Positions 1 to 6,647 of a DNA stretch of 7,758 bases are shown in pieces. The position numbers and the translations under genes are program-made. Source of the DNA: Campylobacteraceae bacterium (GTDB lineage Bacteria > Campylobacterota > Campylobacteria > Campylobacterales > Sulfurovaceae); the NCBI GenBank assembly GCA_027066355.1, contig JAMONW010000125.1, positions 1-7,758 of the forward strand. The letters are read 5' to 3'. The notes below the pieces were generated by a model. The model was given only the letters and a program-made list of their open reading frames with translations, did not search any database and was not told where the DNA came from. Each line of letters starts with the position of its first letter. Within the stretch, counting starts at the first letter, position 1.

Positions 1-1
1 A

Positions 2-256
2 CCAATATTTTTTGTAAGCTTCTCTTTTGGCGTAAGTGGAGCAATTTTAGCAGAGAGCGGACTTAGCTACCTAGGCTTAGGTATAACCCCACCAAATATG
101 AGCTGGGGTTCAATATTAAGCAGTGGAAAAAGCGTAATGGAAATAGCTTGGTGGGTAAGCTTTTTCCCAGGACTTATGATATTTTTAGTAACCTTTAGCC
201 TAATTCAAATTTCTGATTATCTGCAAGAGATTTTTAACCAAAAGAGTATAAATTAG
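2..256 (+). CDS. DppC/OppC-family ABC transporter permease, C-terminal 84 residues (5' truncated by window edge)
   Basis: Only the C-terminal end of an inner-membrane permease is present; the reading frame is open from base 2 to a TAG at 254-256. The fragment carries the segment AESGLSYLGLGITPPNMSWG, which matches the conserved C-terminal half of DppC/OppC permeases (family pattern: E-x-x-LSFLGLG-x-x-PPTPSWG). It is followed by a last hydrophobic helix (AWWVSFFPGLMIFLVTFSLI) and a short polar tail. In this family two permeases and two ATPases import di/oligopeptides, or nickel in some members. The substrate cannot be told from this piece. ATPase genes would be expected nearby, but none follows: the next gene is an unrelated transporter, so this is probably the end of its operon. 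Serine is coded by AGC in 8 of 14 cases, a higher share than in the sulP gene downstream. Family assignment is firm; substrate is unknown. Confidence 0.85.
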   Translation, partial: PIFFVSFSFGVSGAILAESGLSYLGLGITPPNMSWGSILSSGKSVMEIAWWVSFFPGLMIFLVTFSLIQISDYLQEIFNQKSIN

Positions 257-275
257 CTTTTGGTATAATTTTTTT
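237..275 (+). terminator. Putative intrinsic terminator overlapping the permease stop codon
   Basis: A perfect 8-bp inverted repeat, ACCAAAAG at 237-244 and CTTTTGGT at 257-264, encloses a 12-nt loop that contains the TAG stop. After ATAA comes a run of seven T (269-275). The layout fits a rho-independent terminator for the permease transcript. The stem is AT-rich and weak, and the stem-to-T-run distance is slightly long. The same stretch also contains TATAAT (264-269), so a promoter reading is possible. Confidence 0.45.
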
Positions 276-368
276 GTATTTATAATAATAACCAAGAACT
301 ACCATATTTGCATTTTTAGACCTTAAAACTTTATCTCTACCCTACTCTAATCTTACACACTAAAAAAA

Positions 369-379
369 TATGCTAAACT
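369..379 (+). promoter_or_regulatory. Possible sigma70 -10 region for the SulP transporter gene
   Basis: The 153-base spacer 257-409 has no gene. About 35 bases before the start codon lies TATGCTAAACT, directly followed by TCGCGC. In Campylobacterota a TATAAT-like -10 box often sits just before a TTCGCG-like start region, and these promoters generally lack a clear -35 box. Better TATAAT matches occur at 264-269 and 281-286, but they would leave a leader of over 110 nt. The choice among the three is inference. Confidence 0.3.
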
Positions 380-409
380 TCGCGCAAAATTTCTATTTTA
401 GGGCAATTT

Positions 410-1951
410 ATGTTTAATATTAAAAACTATAAAAGTGATAATATCAAAAATGATATACTCTCTGGACTCGTTGTGGCAGTGGCTTTGGTGCCAGAGGCTA
501 TTGCATTTTCGTTTATTGTTGGTATTAATCCAATTGTGGGGCTTTATTCGGCTTTTATAATTGGTTTGATTACCTCTATTCTTGGTGGTAAACCAGGAAT
601 GATTAGTGGGGCTACTGGGTCAGTAGCAGTTGTTTTAGTTGGCTTAGCACTAGAGGCTACACACTACTTACAAACCCAAGGGCTTAGTGGTAATGATTTG
701 GCAATTGGAGTTATTAGCTATATTGCCTTATCTGCAATTCTTGCTGGTATAATACAAATTCTTTTTGGGGTATTAAAGCTTGGTAAATTTATTAGGTTAG
801 TTCCACTACCTGCAATATATGGTTTTGTAAATGGTTTAGCAATTGTTATTGCAATGGCGCAGTTAAAGTTTTTTAAAGGTGAAGGGTGGCAAATGTATGC
901 AGTTGTTATTGCATCTATGGCTATTATGTATCTGCTTCCAAAGCTTACAAAAGCTGTTCCAGCTGGACTAGTAGCAATTGTATCTTTAACAATTGTGGCT
1001 TATTATTTGCATTTAGATACAAAAACAATTGCCAATTTAGCACCTACTTTAGCAGATTTTAAGGGGCAGTTACCACACTTTCATATACCAGATACCCTAT
1101 TTAGCTGGGAGTCTATAAAGATGGTCTTGCCATACTCTATAATTGCTGCGCTTGTTGGGCTTATTGAGTCGCTTCTTACACTTGCAGTTTTAGATGAGCT
1201 AAGTGGCACAAGAGGTAGTGGAAACAAAGAGTGTATAGCACTTGGTGTTGCAAATACTACTACAGGGTTTTTTGGTGGAATGCCAGGGTGTGCGATGATT
1301 GGGCAATCTGTAATTAACTTTACATCAGGTGGACTAGGTAGGCTATCTTCATTTACTGCTGCTGTTGGATTGATGGTTTTAGTAGCTTTTTTAACTGATA
1401 TTTTAGGTTTAATTCCTGTGGCAGTGCTTGTTGGGATTATGTTTATGGTAAGTATTGGAACTTTTGAGTGGAGTAGCTTTAGCCACTTAAAAAAGATGCC
1501 AAAAGAGGATGCTTTTGTAATGGTTGCTGTTACAATTATTACAGTATTTTTTGATTTAGCTGTGGCTGTAATTGCAGGTATTATAATTTCAGCTCTTGTG
1601 TTTGCTTGGAAACATGCAAAAATTTATGCAAACACAAAAGAGCTTGGTAAGAGCGCAAAACTGTATGAGTTAAATGGTCCTCTATTTTTTGCCTCTGTGC
1701 AATCATTTTATGATGTTTTTGATATTAAAAATGACCCAAAAAATATAATAATTGATTTTAAAAATACAAGAGTTATGGACTCTTCAGGTGTAGAAGCAAT
1801 AGAAAAAATTACTCAAAAATATGCTAAAGTGAATAAAAAAGTAACCCTGCGCCACTTAAGCGACGATTGTAAAGCAACACTAAAAAGAGCAAAAGCAAAT
1901 ATCACCCAAGAAGAGGATGACCCAAATTATAAAGTTGCTAGGGATTATTGA
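410..1951 (+). CDS. SulP (SLC26)-family inorganic anion transporter with C-terminal STAS domain
   Basis: This is a complete 513-residue inner-membrane transporter. Residues 15-400 are a series of hydrophobic helices with SulP hallmarks: VALVPEAIAFSF near 25-36, GGKPGMISGATGSVAVV at 59-75, VPLPAIYGFVNG at 131-142, and GGMPGCAMIGQSVIN at 289-303. Residues ~415-505 form a cytoplasmic STAS domain with the loop DSSG at 457-460, the site corresponding to the phosphorylated serine of SpoIIAA-like anti-anti-sigma factors. Length is normal for bacterial SulP proteins (about 500-570). The start is supported by AGGG at 400-403, 6 nt upstream. Family members move sulfate, bicarbonate, molybdate or dicarboxylates. 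This protein resembles the Bacillus YbaR/YvdB type more than E. coli DauA or cyanobacterial BicA, so the substrate is unknown. It stands alone between a terminator-like hairpin and a convergent terminator, with no carbonic anhydrase or sulfate-assimilation gene beside it here. Confidence 0.9.
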   Translation: MFNIKNYKSDNIKNDILSGLVVAVALVPEAIAFSFIVGINPIVGLYSAFIIGLITSILGGKPGMISGATGSVAVVLVGLALEATHYLQTQGLSGNDLAIGVISYIALSAILAGIIQILFGVLKLGKFIRLVPLPAIYGFVNGLAIVIAMAQLKFFKGEGWQMYAVVIASMAIMYLLPKLTKAVPAGLVAIVSLTIVAYYLHLDTKTIANLAPTLADFKGQLPHFHIPDTLFSWESIKMVLPYSIIAALVGLIESLLTLAVLDELSGTRGSGNKECIALGVANTTTGFFGGMPGCAMIGQSVINFTSGGLGRLSSFTAAVGLMVLVAFLTDILGLIPVAVLVGIMFMVSIGTFEWSSFSHLKKMPKEDAFVMVAVTIITVFFDLAVAVIAGIIISALVFAWKHAKIYANTKELGKSAKLYELNGPLFFASVQSFYDVFDIKNDPKNIIIDFKNTRVMDSSGVEAIEKITQKYAKVNKKVTLRHLSDDCKATLKRAKANITQEEDDPNYKVARDY

Positions 1952-2006
1952 TATTAATTGAGAATGGATAATATAGTTATTTGCCTATTTTATTCTTTAA
2001 CCATAT

Positions 2007-2040
2007 TAAGGAAGTGAGGTTTTAACCTCACCTTAATTTT
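2007..2040. terminator. Bidirectional terminator between convergent sulP-family gene and lon
   Basis: A perfect 7-bp stem, GTGAGGT at 2014-2020 and ACCTCAC at 2025-2031, encloses the tetraloop TTTA. With a small bulge it can extend through TTAAG (2007-2011ish) against CTTAA (2032-2036). It is by far the most GC-rich structure in the 152-base convergent gap 1952-2103, which otherwise holds only AT-rich sequence and no gene. On the + strand it is followed by TTAATTTTAAGATTTT; on the - strand by TTCCTTAATATGG. The T-tracts are modest, so termination in either direction is likely but not certain. Confidence 0.7.
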
Positions 2041-2103
2041 AAGATTTTATATTATTAATTTAATATATTTTGTTGCTTTGAATAAATTCAGGTTTAGATA
2101 TTT

Positions 2104-4530
2104 TTATATCAAAGCTTCTCTTAAAACCTCTTCGACTCTATCAATAGCTATAACTTCAATTGCATCAAGCACTTCATTTGGTATATCTTCTAAATCTCTT
2201 TCATAATTTTTTCTAGGAATTAGAGCTTTTGTAACTCCAGATTTATATGCAGCAATTAATTTCTCTTTAAGTCCTCCAATAGGCAAAACTTTTCCTGTTA
2301 GGGTTAGCTCTCCAGTCATTGCTATTTTATTATCTACTTTTTGTCCTGTGTAAATTGAAGCAATAGCAGTTGCCATAGTTACACCAGCACTTGGACCATC
2401 TTTTGGTGTAGCACCCTCTGGAACATGAATATGCAAATCGTATCTATTATAAATTTCACTAATATCTGGTGTAATATTTTTCTTTTTCTCTTCATTATTT
2501 TTAGGTATTGTATTTACATCTATTGATAGTTGCCTATTATCAATTAAAATTTTAATTACACTTTGAGCAATTTTTGCAGACTCTTTCATAACATCTCCAA
2601 GGCTTCCTGTAAGTTCAATGTTTCCTTTTCCTTTTATTTTAATTGCTTCAATTGTTAAAACATCTCCACCCACACTTGTCCAAGCTAATCCATTTACTAC
2701 TCCAACCTCAGGGACAGTAGCAATTGGAGAGTATTCAAACACCTTTTTACCTGCATAATCTTTTAAATTTTTATAAGTAACTTTAACTTGTTCAGTTTCT
2801 GGATTTTCTAAAATCTCTTTAGCCGCTTTTCTTGCAATCATTGCTACTTTTCGTCTTAAATTTCTAACTCCAGGTTCTCTTGTATATTCATCTACTAAAA
2901 TCTTTAGAGCTTTTTTCCCAATTGTTAATTCATGAGGTTTAAGAGCATGTTTTTTAAGCTCTTGAGGTATTAAATATCTCTTTGCAATCTCTATTTTTTC
3001 ATTTGGAGTGTAGCTACTTACAAATATTATCTCCATTCTATCTCTAAGTGGAGCTGGAACATTTGCTATTTCATTTGCAGTAGCAATAAATATTACTTTG
3101 CTTAAATCTATTGCAAAGTTTAAGTAATAATCTCTATAGTGAGCATTTTGTTCTGGGTCTAGTATTTCTAAAAGTGCTGCTGTTGGGTCGCCTCTGTTTG
3201 AGCGTCCTACTTTGTCAATTTCATCCAAAACCATCACAGGATCCATAGATTTTGCCTCTATTAAGCCTTGCACAACACGCCCTGGCATAGCACCTACATA
3301 TGTTCTTCTGTGTCCTCTTAGCTCATTTACATCTTCCATACCACCAAGAGCTAATCTTACAAGAGATCTATCAAGAGCATTTGCAATAGAGTTTGCTAAA
3401 GATGTTTTCCCAACACCTGGAGGTCCTGCAAAACACAAAATTACTCCATCATTTGCATCTTCTATTCTACCTCTTAACTCTGCTAACTCTTTTACAGAGA
3501 AAAACTCTACAATTCTCTCTTTTGGCTTCTCTAGTGAGTAGTGGTCTTTATCTAGCTCATTTGCAACTTTTTTTATGCTAAGATTATTTTTATTTGTTTT
3601 GCCAAAAGGAATATCAAAAACTAATTCTAAATAGTTTTGAAGCAGTGAAGCATCAGCACTATCTGGATGAACTTTTGAATATCTATCTATTTGCTTATCA
3701 ATCTCTTTATATGCATCTTCACTAATAGATTTTTTTATTTTTGCTAAAGACTCTTTGTAGTGTTGTATCTCTTCATCTCTTTGAGCATCAGCACCTAGCT
3801 CTCTTTGTATCTCTTTTAGTTGCTCTTTTAGAAAATACTCTTTGTTTGTTTTCTCAATATTTGTATGAACTCTATTGCTAATATCTTTTTGAATTTTGAG
3901 TGCTTCAATTTGTGATACTACAATATCAATAATTCCTAAAATTCTATCTTCGATATTATTTTTTACATATAAATTATAAGCTTTCTCTTTGTCTAGTTGA
4001 ATCATAGATGATACTAAATCTGCAACTCTATGTGGTTCAGCCGATTCTTCAATAGTTTTTATCAAATCAGAAGGTATTGCACTACTTAGTTGTGAAAGTT
4101 GTCTAATTTTCTCTCTTAGTAAACCAATTAGTGCATCTATTCTTACAGATTGATAAGAGTCATTTTTTACAATGTCAATAGTTGCAATTAAGTTTCCATT
4201 TTCTGTTTTTATTTCATCTCCAACTATTTTTGCTTTTGCTAAGCCTTGAAAAAGAATTTTTACTCTGCCATCATTTAATTCAACTCTGCGCATTATAGAA
4301 CCAACTACACCAACTTTATAGATACTCTCAAAATCTCTTTTCTCTTCAGCATTTGGCTTAGTAGTTGTTACAAATAGTAATGAGTTATTCTCCATTGCTT
4401 GTTCAACAGCTTTTATATCAGCCTTTTGATTGATAAATATTGGACTTATCATAAATGGATAGAAAAATAGTTCATCATCTACCAAAATTGGTAGTTTCGT
4501 TGGGAATTTTTCATAATCTTTTAATTGCAT
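2104..4530 (-). CDS. lon: ATP-dependent Lon protease (endopeptidase La, LonA type)
   Basis: This complete 808-residue AAA+ serine protease degrades misfolded and selected regulatory proteins in the cytoplasm as a homohexamer. Residues ~10-205 are the LON substrate-binding domain, and ~205-290 a charged helical/coiled-coil region with the conserved KEYFLKEQLKEIQRELG (230-246). The AAA+ module follows, with Walker A GPPGVGKT (369-376), Walker B VMVLDEID (432-439), sensor-1 Asn486, the arginine pair in PLRDRME (494-500) and sensor-2 near REPGVRNLRR (551-560). The protease domain (~605-808) has the Ser714-Lys757 dyad in PKDGPSAG and GGLKEK. At 808 aa it is longer than E. coli Lon (784), partly through a Lys/Asn-rich insert near 675-698. 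The start is supported by AAGG (4538-4541), 7 nt upstream. It lies 13 nt after the BamD-like gene and is the last gene of the train. No CIRCE-like or HAIR-like repeat is visible upstream. Confidence 0.98.
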   Translation of the reverse strand: MQLKDYEKFPTKLPILVDDELFFYPFMISPIFINQKADIKAVEQAMENNSLLFVTTTKPNAEEKRDFESIYKVGVVGSIMRRVELNDGRVKILFQGLAKAKIVGDEIKTENGNLIATIDIVKNDSYQSVRIDALIGLLREKIRQLSQLSSAIPSDLIKTIEESAEPHRVADLVSSMIQLDKEKAYNLYVKNNIEDRILGIIDIVVSQIEALKIQKDISNRVHTNIEKTNKEYFLKEQLKEIQRELGADAQRDEEIQHYKESLAKIKKSISEDAYKEIDKQIDRYSKVHPDSADASLLQNYLELVFDIPFGKTNKNNLSIKKVANELDKDHYSLEKPKERIVEFFSVKELAELRGRIEDANDGVILCFAGPPGVGKTSLANSIANALDRSLVRLALGGMEDVNELRGHRRTYVGAMPGRVVQGLIEAKSMDPVMVLDEIDKVGRSNRGDPTAALLEILDPEQNAHYRDYYLNFAIDLSKVIFIATANEIANVPAPLRDRMEIIFVSSYTPNEKIEIAKRYLIPQELKKHALKPHELTIGKKALKILVDEYTREPGVRNLRRKVAMIARKAAKEILENPETEQVKVTYKNLKDYAGKKVFEYSPIATVPEVGVVNGLAWTSVGGDVLTIEAIKIKGKGNIELTGSLGDVMKESAKIAQSVIKILIDNRQLSIDVNTIPKNNEEKKKNITPDISEIYNRYDLHIHVPEGATPKDGPSAGVTMATAIASIYTGQKVDNKIAMTGELTLTGKVLPIGGLKEKLIAAYKSGVTKALIPRKNYERDLEDIPNEVLDAIEVIAIDRVEEVLREALI

Positions 4531-4543
4531 ACTTTTACCTTAT

Positions 4544-5167
4544 TTAGTTTTCATAATTAGTGCTATTTTTATTTGTATTATCTCTTAATGTTTCTAAATT
4601 TACACCTAATTTGTTGATTTTTTCGATATAAAATTGTTCAGCATCTGGTTTTTTAGCATATTTGTATGTTTGACTGGTATTATAATAGCTTTTTGCTAAA
4701 AGTCTTTTAACCTTATTTACTAAATCTTGAGCTTTTTGCATTAAATTATAATCAGTAATTAAGTTTTGATTCTCTTCTATAGCTTTTAAAGCTCTCTCTA
4801 AATAGTTTTGGTCATTTTGGTTATTTAGAGCTGCTAGATATTGGTTTTTAACCAAAAGAAATTTTAAATTTTCATCATATGGTTTATATGAGAGAGCCTC
4901 TTGAATATAAAAATTAGCTAAAATAAACTCTTTTTTATCCATATGTGCTTTTGCTAATTTCAAAGCAGTATTTGCTAACTCTTCACTATTTTCATCAGCA
5001 CTTTTCATATTTATATATAAATCATCTGCTTTATCCAAATCTTTTAAAATTGTTGAATTTAGCTCTTTTGTGTTATTGTTTTCTGGTTTTACTGAACTAT
5101 TATTTGAGCAACTTGCTGCAATAAACAAAGTTAATAATATAAAACTACTAATTTTTAGATTTTTCAT
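4544..5167 (-). CDS. bamD: BamD-like (YfiO/ComL) TPR outer-membrane lipoprotein, divergent
   Basis: I place the start at ATG 5167, giving 207 residues. It is preceded by AAGGG (5176-5180) at 8 nt and opens directly onto a signal peptide (MKNLKISSFILLTLFIAASC) with lipidation Cys20. An in-frame ATG 24 nt upstream (5191) has no such site and would put eight charged or polar residues ahead. After an Asn-rich linker (21-37) come helical repeats: 65-92 (AKAHMDKKEFILANFY core), 100-130, and 150-187 with RLLAKSYYNTSQTY. The last segment resembles E. coli BamD around RLAKYEYSVAEYY. BamD binds BamA and helps insert outer-membrane beta-barrels. Family length is about 210-245. Position directly upstream of lon matches the ComL-lon pairing I recall in Helicobacter and Campylobacter. 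Similarity is modest, so a different TPR lipoprotein is possible. Its 5' end overlaps the preceding small gene by 20 nt. Confidence 0.65.
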   Translation of the reverse strand: MKNLKISSFILLTLFIAASCSNNSSVKPENNNTKELNSTILKDLDKADDLYINMKSADENSEELANTALKLAKAHMDKKEFILANFYIQEALSYKPYDENLKFLLVKNQYLAALNNQNDQNYLERALKAIEENQNLITDYNLMQKAQDLVNKVKRLLAKSYYNTSQTYKYAKKPDAEQFYIEKINKLGVNLETLRDNTNKNSTNYEN

Positions 5168-5318
5168 TATTTTTGCCCTTTTTTGACTCATTTTCTATTA
5201 AATCTAACCTCTCTCCATCTTTATTAAATTTTCTCTCAAAATTACCTCTAACAATTAAAAAAGTCATAAATGCAAATAGTATAGCAACAACAATATATAA
5301 GTAGTCAAAAAAGCCCAT
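5148..5318 (-). CDS. Small single-span membrane protein of unknown function (56 aa)
   Basis: A short frame from ATG 5318-5316 to TAG 5150-5148 fills what would otherwise be the only sizeable gap in this gene train. It has a near-ideal ribosome site, AAGGA at 5324-5328, 5 nt before the ATG. It begins 1 nt after the trmL stop and ends 20 nt inside the BamD-like gene, so translational coupling on both sides is likely. The protein starts MGFFDYLYIV and has one hydrophobic helix at about residues 5-23. A highly charged tail follows at 24-56 (10 basic, 7 acidic residues). The basic tail suggests an N-out, C-in topology. There is no lipobox, Cys pair or enzyme motif. I do not recognise the family. 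Size and layout loosely recall small accessory subunits of membrane complexes, but that is not evidence of function. Confidence 0.75.
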   Translation of the reverse strand: MGFFDYLYIVVAILFAFMTFLIVRGNFERKFNKDGERLDLIENESKKGKNNEKSKN

Positions 5319-5319
5319 A

Positions 5320-5808
5320 TTAATCCTTAAATGGTATTAAGATTTTATTAAAATCTATTTTGTCATAGTTTTGTCTTAGGGCTTCATAAGTTACTATACC
5401 TGTGCTTGTAGCTAAATTTAAGCTTCTTCCCTTTTGCCCCATTGGAATAGTAATACACTTATCTAAATTCTCTTTTAGTAACCATTCAGGAATACCCTTT
5501 GTTTCAGAGCCAAAAACTATATAATCTCCAATTTCAAACTTTGCATTCCAATATAGATTATTGGTTTTTGTTGTAGCAAAGTGCATTTTATCTATTGGAT
5601 TATTTTTTAAAAATTCATCTAAATTTTCCCAAATTTTTAAATTAAGCTCACTCCAATAATCAAGCCCAGCTCTTTTAACTGCACCCTCACTTATATCAAA
5701 ACCCAAAGGTTTTACTAAGTGAAGTGTAGCATCTAAATTTACGCACATTCTGCCAATACTACCTGTATTTGGTGGAATTTGAGGTTCTACTAAAACAATA
5801 TTAAACAT
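5320..5808 (-). CDS. trmL: tRNA (cytidine/uridine-2'-O-)-methyltransferase TrmL (YibK-type SPOUT enzyme)
   Basis: This complete 162-residue SpoU/SPOUT methyltransferase is close to the E. coli TrmL length (157). The three family motifs are present. Motif 1 is PPNTGSIGRMC (12-22), with Asn14 and Arg20. Motif 2 is VFGSETKGIP (98-107). Motif 3 is IPMGQKGRSLNLATSTGIVTYEALRQ at 121-146, which forms the trefoil knot that binds S-adenosylmethionine. There is no N-terminal RNA-binding domain, as expected for the minimal TrmL type. TrmL methylates the ribose of wobble nucleotide 34 in tRNA-Leu isoacceptors, helping codon recognition. The ATG overlaps the purU stop by one base (TAATG), indicating termination-reinitiation; upstream only a weak GGTGG is seen. 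Other SPOUT enzymes are similar, but size and motif set favour TrmL. Confidence 0.9.
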   Translation of the reverse strand: MFNIVLVEPQIPPNTGSIGRMCVNLDATLHLVKPLGFDISEGAVKRAGLDYWSELNLKIWENLDEFLKNNPIDKMHFATTKTNNLYWNAKFEIGDYIVFGSETKGIPEWLLKENLDKCITIPMGQKGRSLNLATSTGIVTYEALRQNYDKIDFNKILIPFKD

Positions 5809-6644
5809 TAAAATACCACCGTTTTATTTTGGTTTACAAAGACTCTATCTTCAAGCACCAACTTAAGTGCGCGAGATAAAACAACCTTTTCTACATCACG
5901 CCCAGCGCGTTGCATATCTCTCCAGTTAAATCTATGATTTACCGAGATTACATCTTGAGCAATTATTGGACCTTCATCTAAATCGTTTGTTACAAAATGT
6001 GCAGTTGCACCAATAATTTTTACACCTCTCTCGAAAGCTTGTTTATATGGATTTGCACCAATAAATGCTGGTAAAAATGAGTGGTGAATATTTATAATTT
6101 TGCCCTCATATGCACTTACAAACTTTGGAGTTAAAATACGCATATATTTTGCTAAAACTATATAATCAAAGTTATATTTGCCTAACTCTTTTAATACTAA
6201 ATCCTCATGCTCTTCTCTGCTTATGCCATCGGCACTAATTTCTATAAAAGGGATATTAAATCTCTCAACCAAAGATTTTAGGTTGCTTCTATTTGCAATT
6301 ACAGCTAAGATATTTGCATCTAATTCATTATCTAAATATCTAATTAATATATCTCCAAGAGCGTGAGATTCTTTTGTTGCCATTAGAATAATATTTTTCT
6401 TTTTTGGTGGAACAACTCTTATTTTTGCGCTATTTTCTGTAATAGTGTTTAATTTATCTTGCAACTCTTTTACACTAAAGTTACCAGTTACAACACTTCT
6501 CATAAAAAAGTGTCCACTCTCTTTATCAACAAACTCTTGGTTGCTTACAATATTTAAACTCATATCATAAAAGATTTTTGAGATTTTATATACTAATCCC
6601 TTTTTATCTATGCAATCTATTAAAACTCTTGCTCTTTGTTCCAT
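5808..6644 (-). CDS. purU: Formyltetrahydrofolate deformylase PurU
   Basis: This complete 278-residue cytoplasmic enzyme hydrolyses 10-formyl-tetrahydrofolate to formate and tetrahydrofolate, which balances the one-carbon pool and supplies formate. Residues 1-~80 form an ACT domain (CIDKKGLVYKISKIFYD at 11-27), the regulatory part that in E. coli PurU responds to methionine and glycine. Residues ~84-278 are the formyltransferase fold. The catalytic triad aligns as Asn185 and His187 in NIHHSFLPAFIGANPY and Asp223 in NDLDEGPI. The segment HHSFLPAFIGA separates PurU from PurN, which has HPSLLPKYPG. Length matches the family (~280). It begins 3 nt after the leuB stop with no convincing Shine-Dalgarno, so it probably depends on reinitiation by ribosomes finishing leuB. 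Confidence 0.96.
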   Translation of the reverse strand: MEQRARVLIDCIDKKGLVYKISKIFYDMSLNIVSNQEFVDKESGHFFMRSVVTGNFSVKELQDKLNTITENSAKIRVVPPKKKNIILMATKESHALGDILIRYLDNELDANILAVIANRSNLKSLVERFNIPFIEISADGISREEHEDLVLKELGKYNFDYIVLAKYMRILTPKFVSAYEGKIINIHHSFLPAFIGANPYKQAFERGVKIIGATAHFVTNDLDEGPIIAQDVISVNHRFNWRDMQRAGRDVEKVVLSRALKLVLEDRVFVNQNKTVVF

Positions 6645-6647
6645 TAA

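Noticed and set aside
1960..1978. TATAAT-like GATAATATAG after the SulP gene, as a promoter for a small RNA
   Set aside because: No gene follows on the + strand, only the convergent terminator. The motif is common by chance in AT-rich DNA.
2048..2072. Imperfect AT-only palindrome (ATATTA...TAATAT)
   Set aside because: Very AT-rich sequence gives such symmetry by chance; no GC pairs, T-run or binding-site consensus accompanies it.
3212..3581. Two open frames on the + strand (3212-3541 and 3393-3581)
   Set aside because: They lie wholly inside lon on the opposite strand, over the Walker A/B region whose protein sequence is strongly conserved. They show no ribosome site or recognisable domain and are antisense shadows.
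3571..3735. Runs of seven or so T (poly-A in the coding strand) in lon as possible phase-variation tracts
   Set aside because: Such A/T runs are expected at this base composition. Campylobacterota phase variation mostly uses long G/C runs, and the lon frame is intact.
4531..4700. Heat-shock operator (CIRCE or HspR-type inverted repeat) upstream of lon
   Set aside because: I looked for TTAGCACTC/GAGTGCTAA and CTTGAGT/ACTCAAG pairs and found no paired copy.
6178..6366. 62-codon open frame on the + strand
   Set aside because: It is antisense within purU, with no ribosome site or family resemblance, and purU is intact there.
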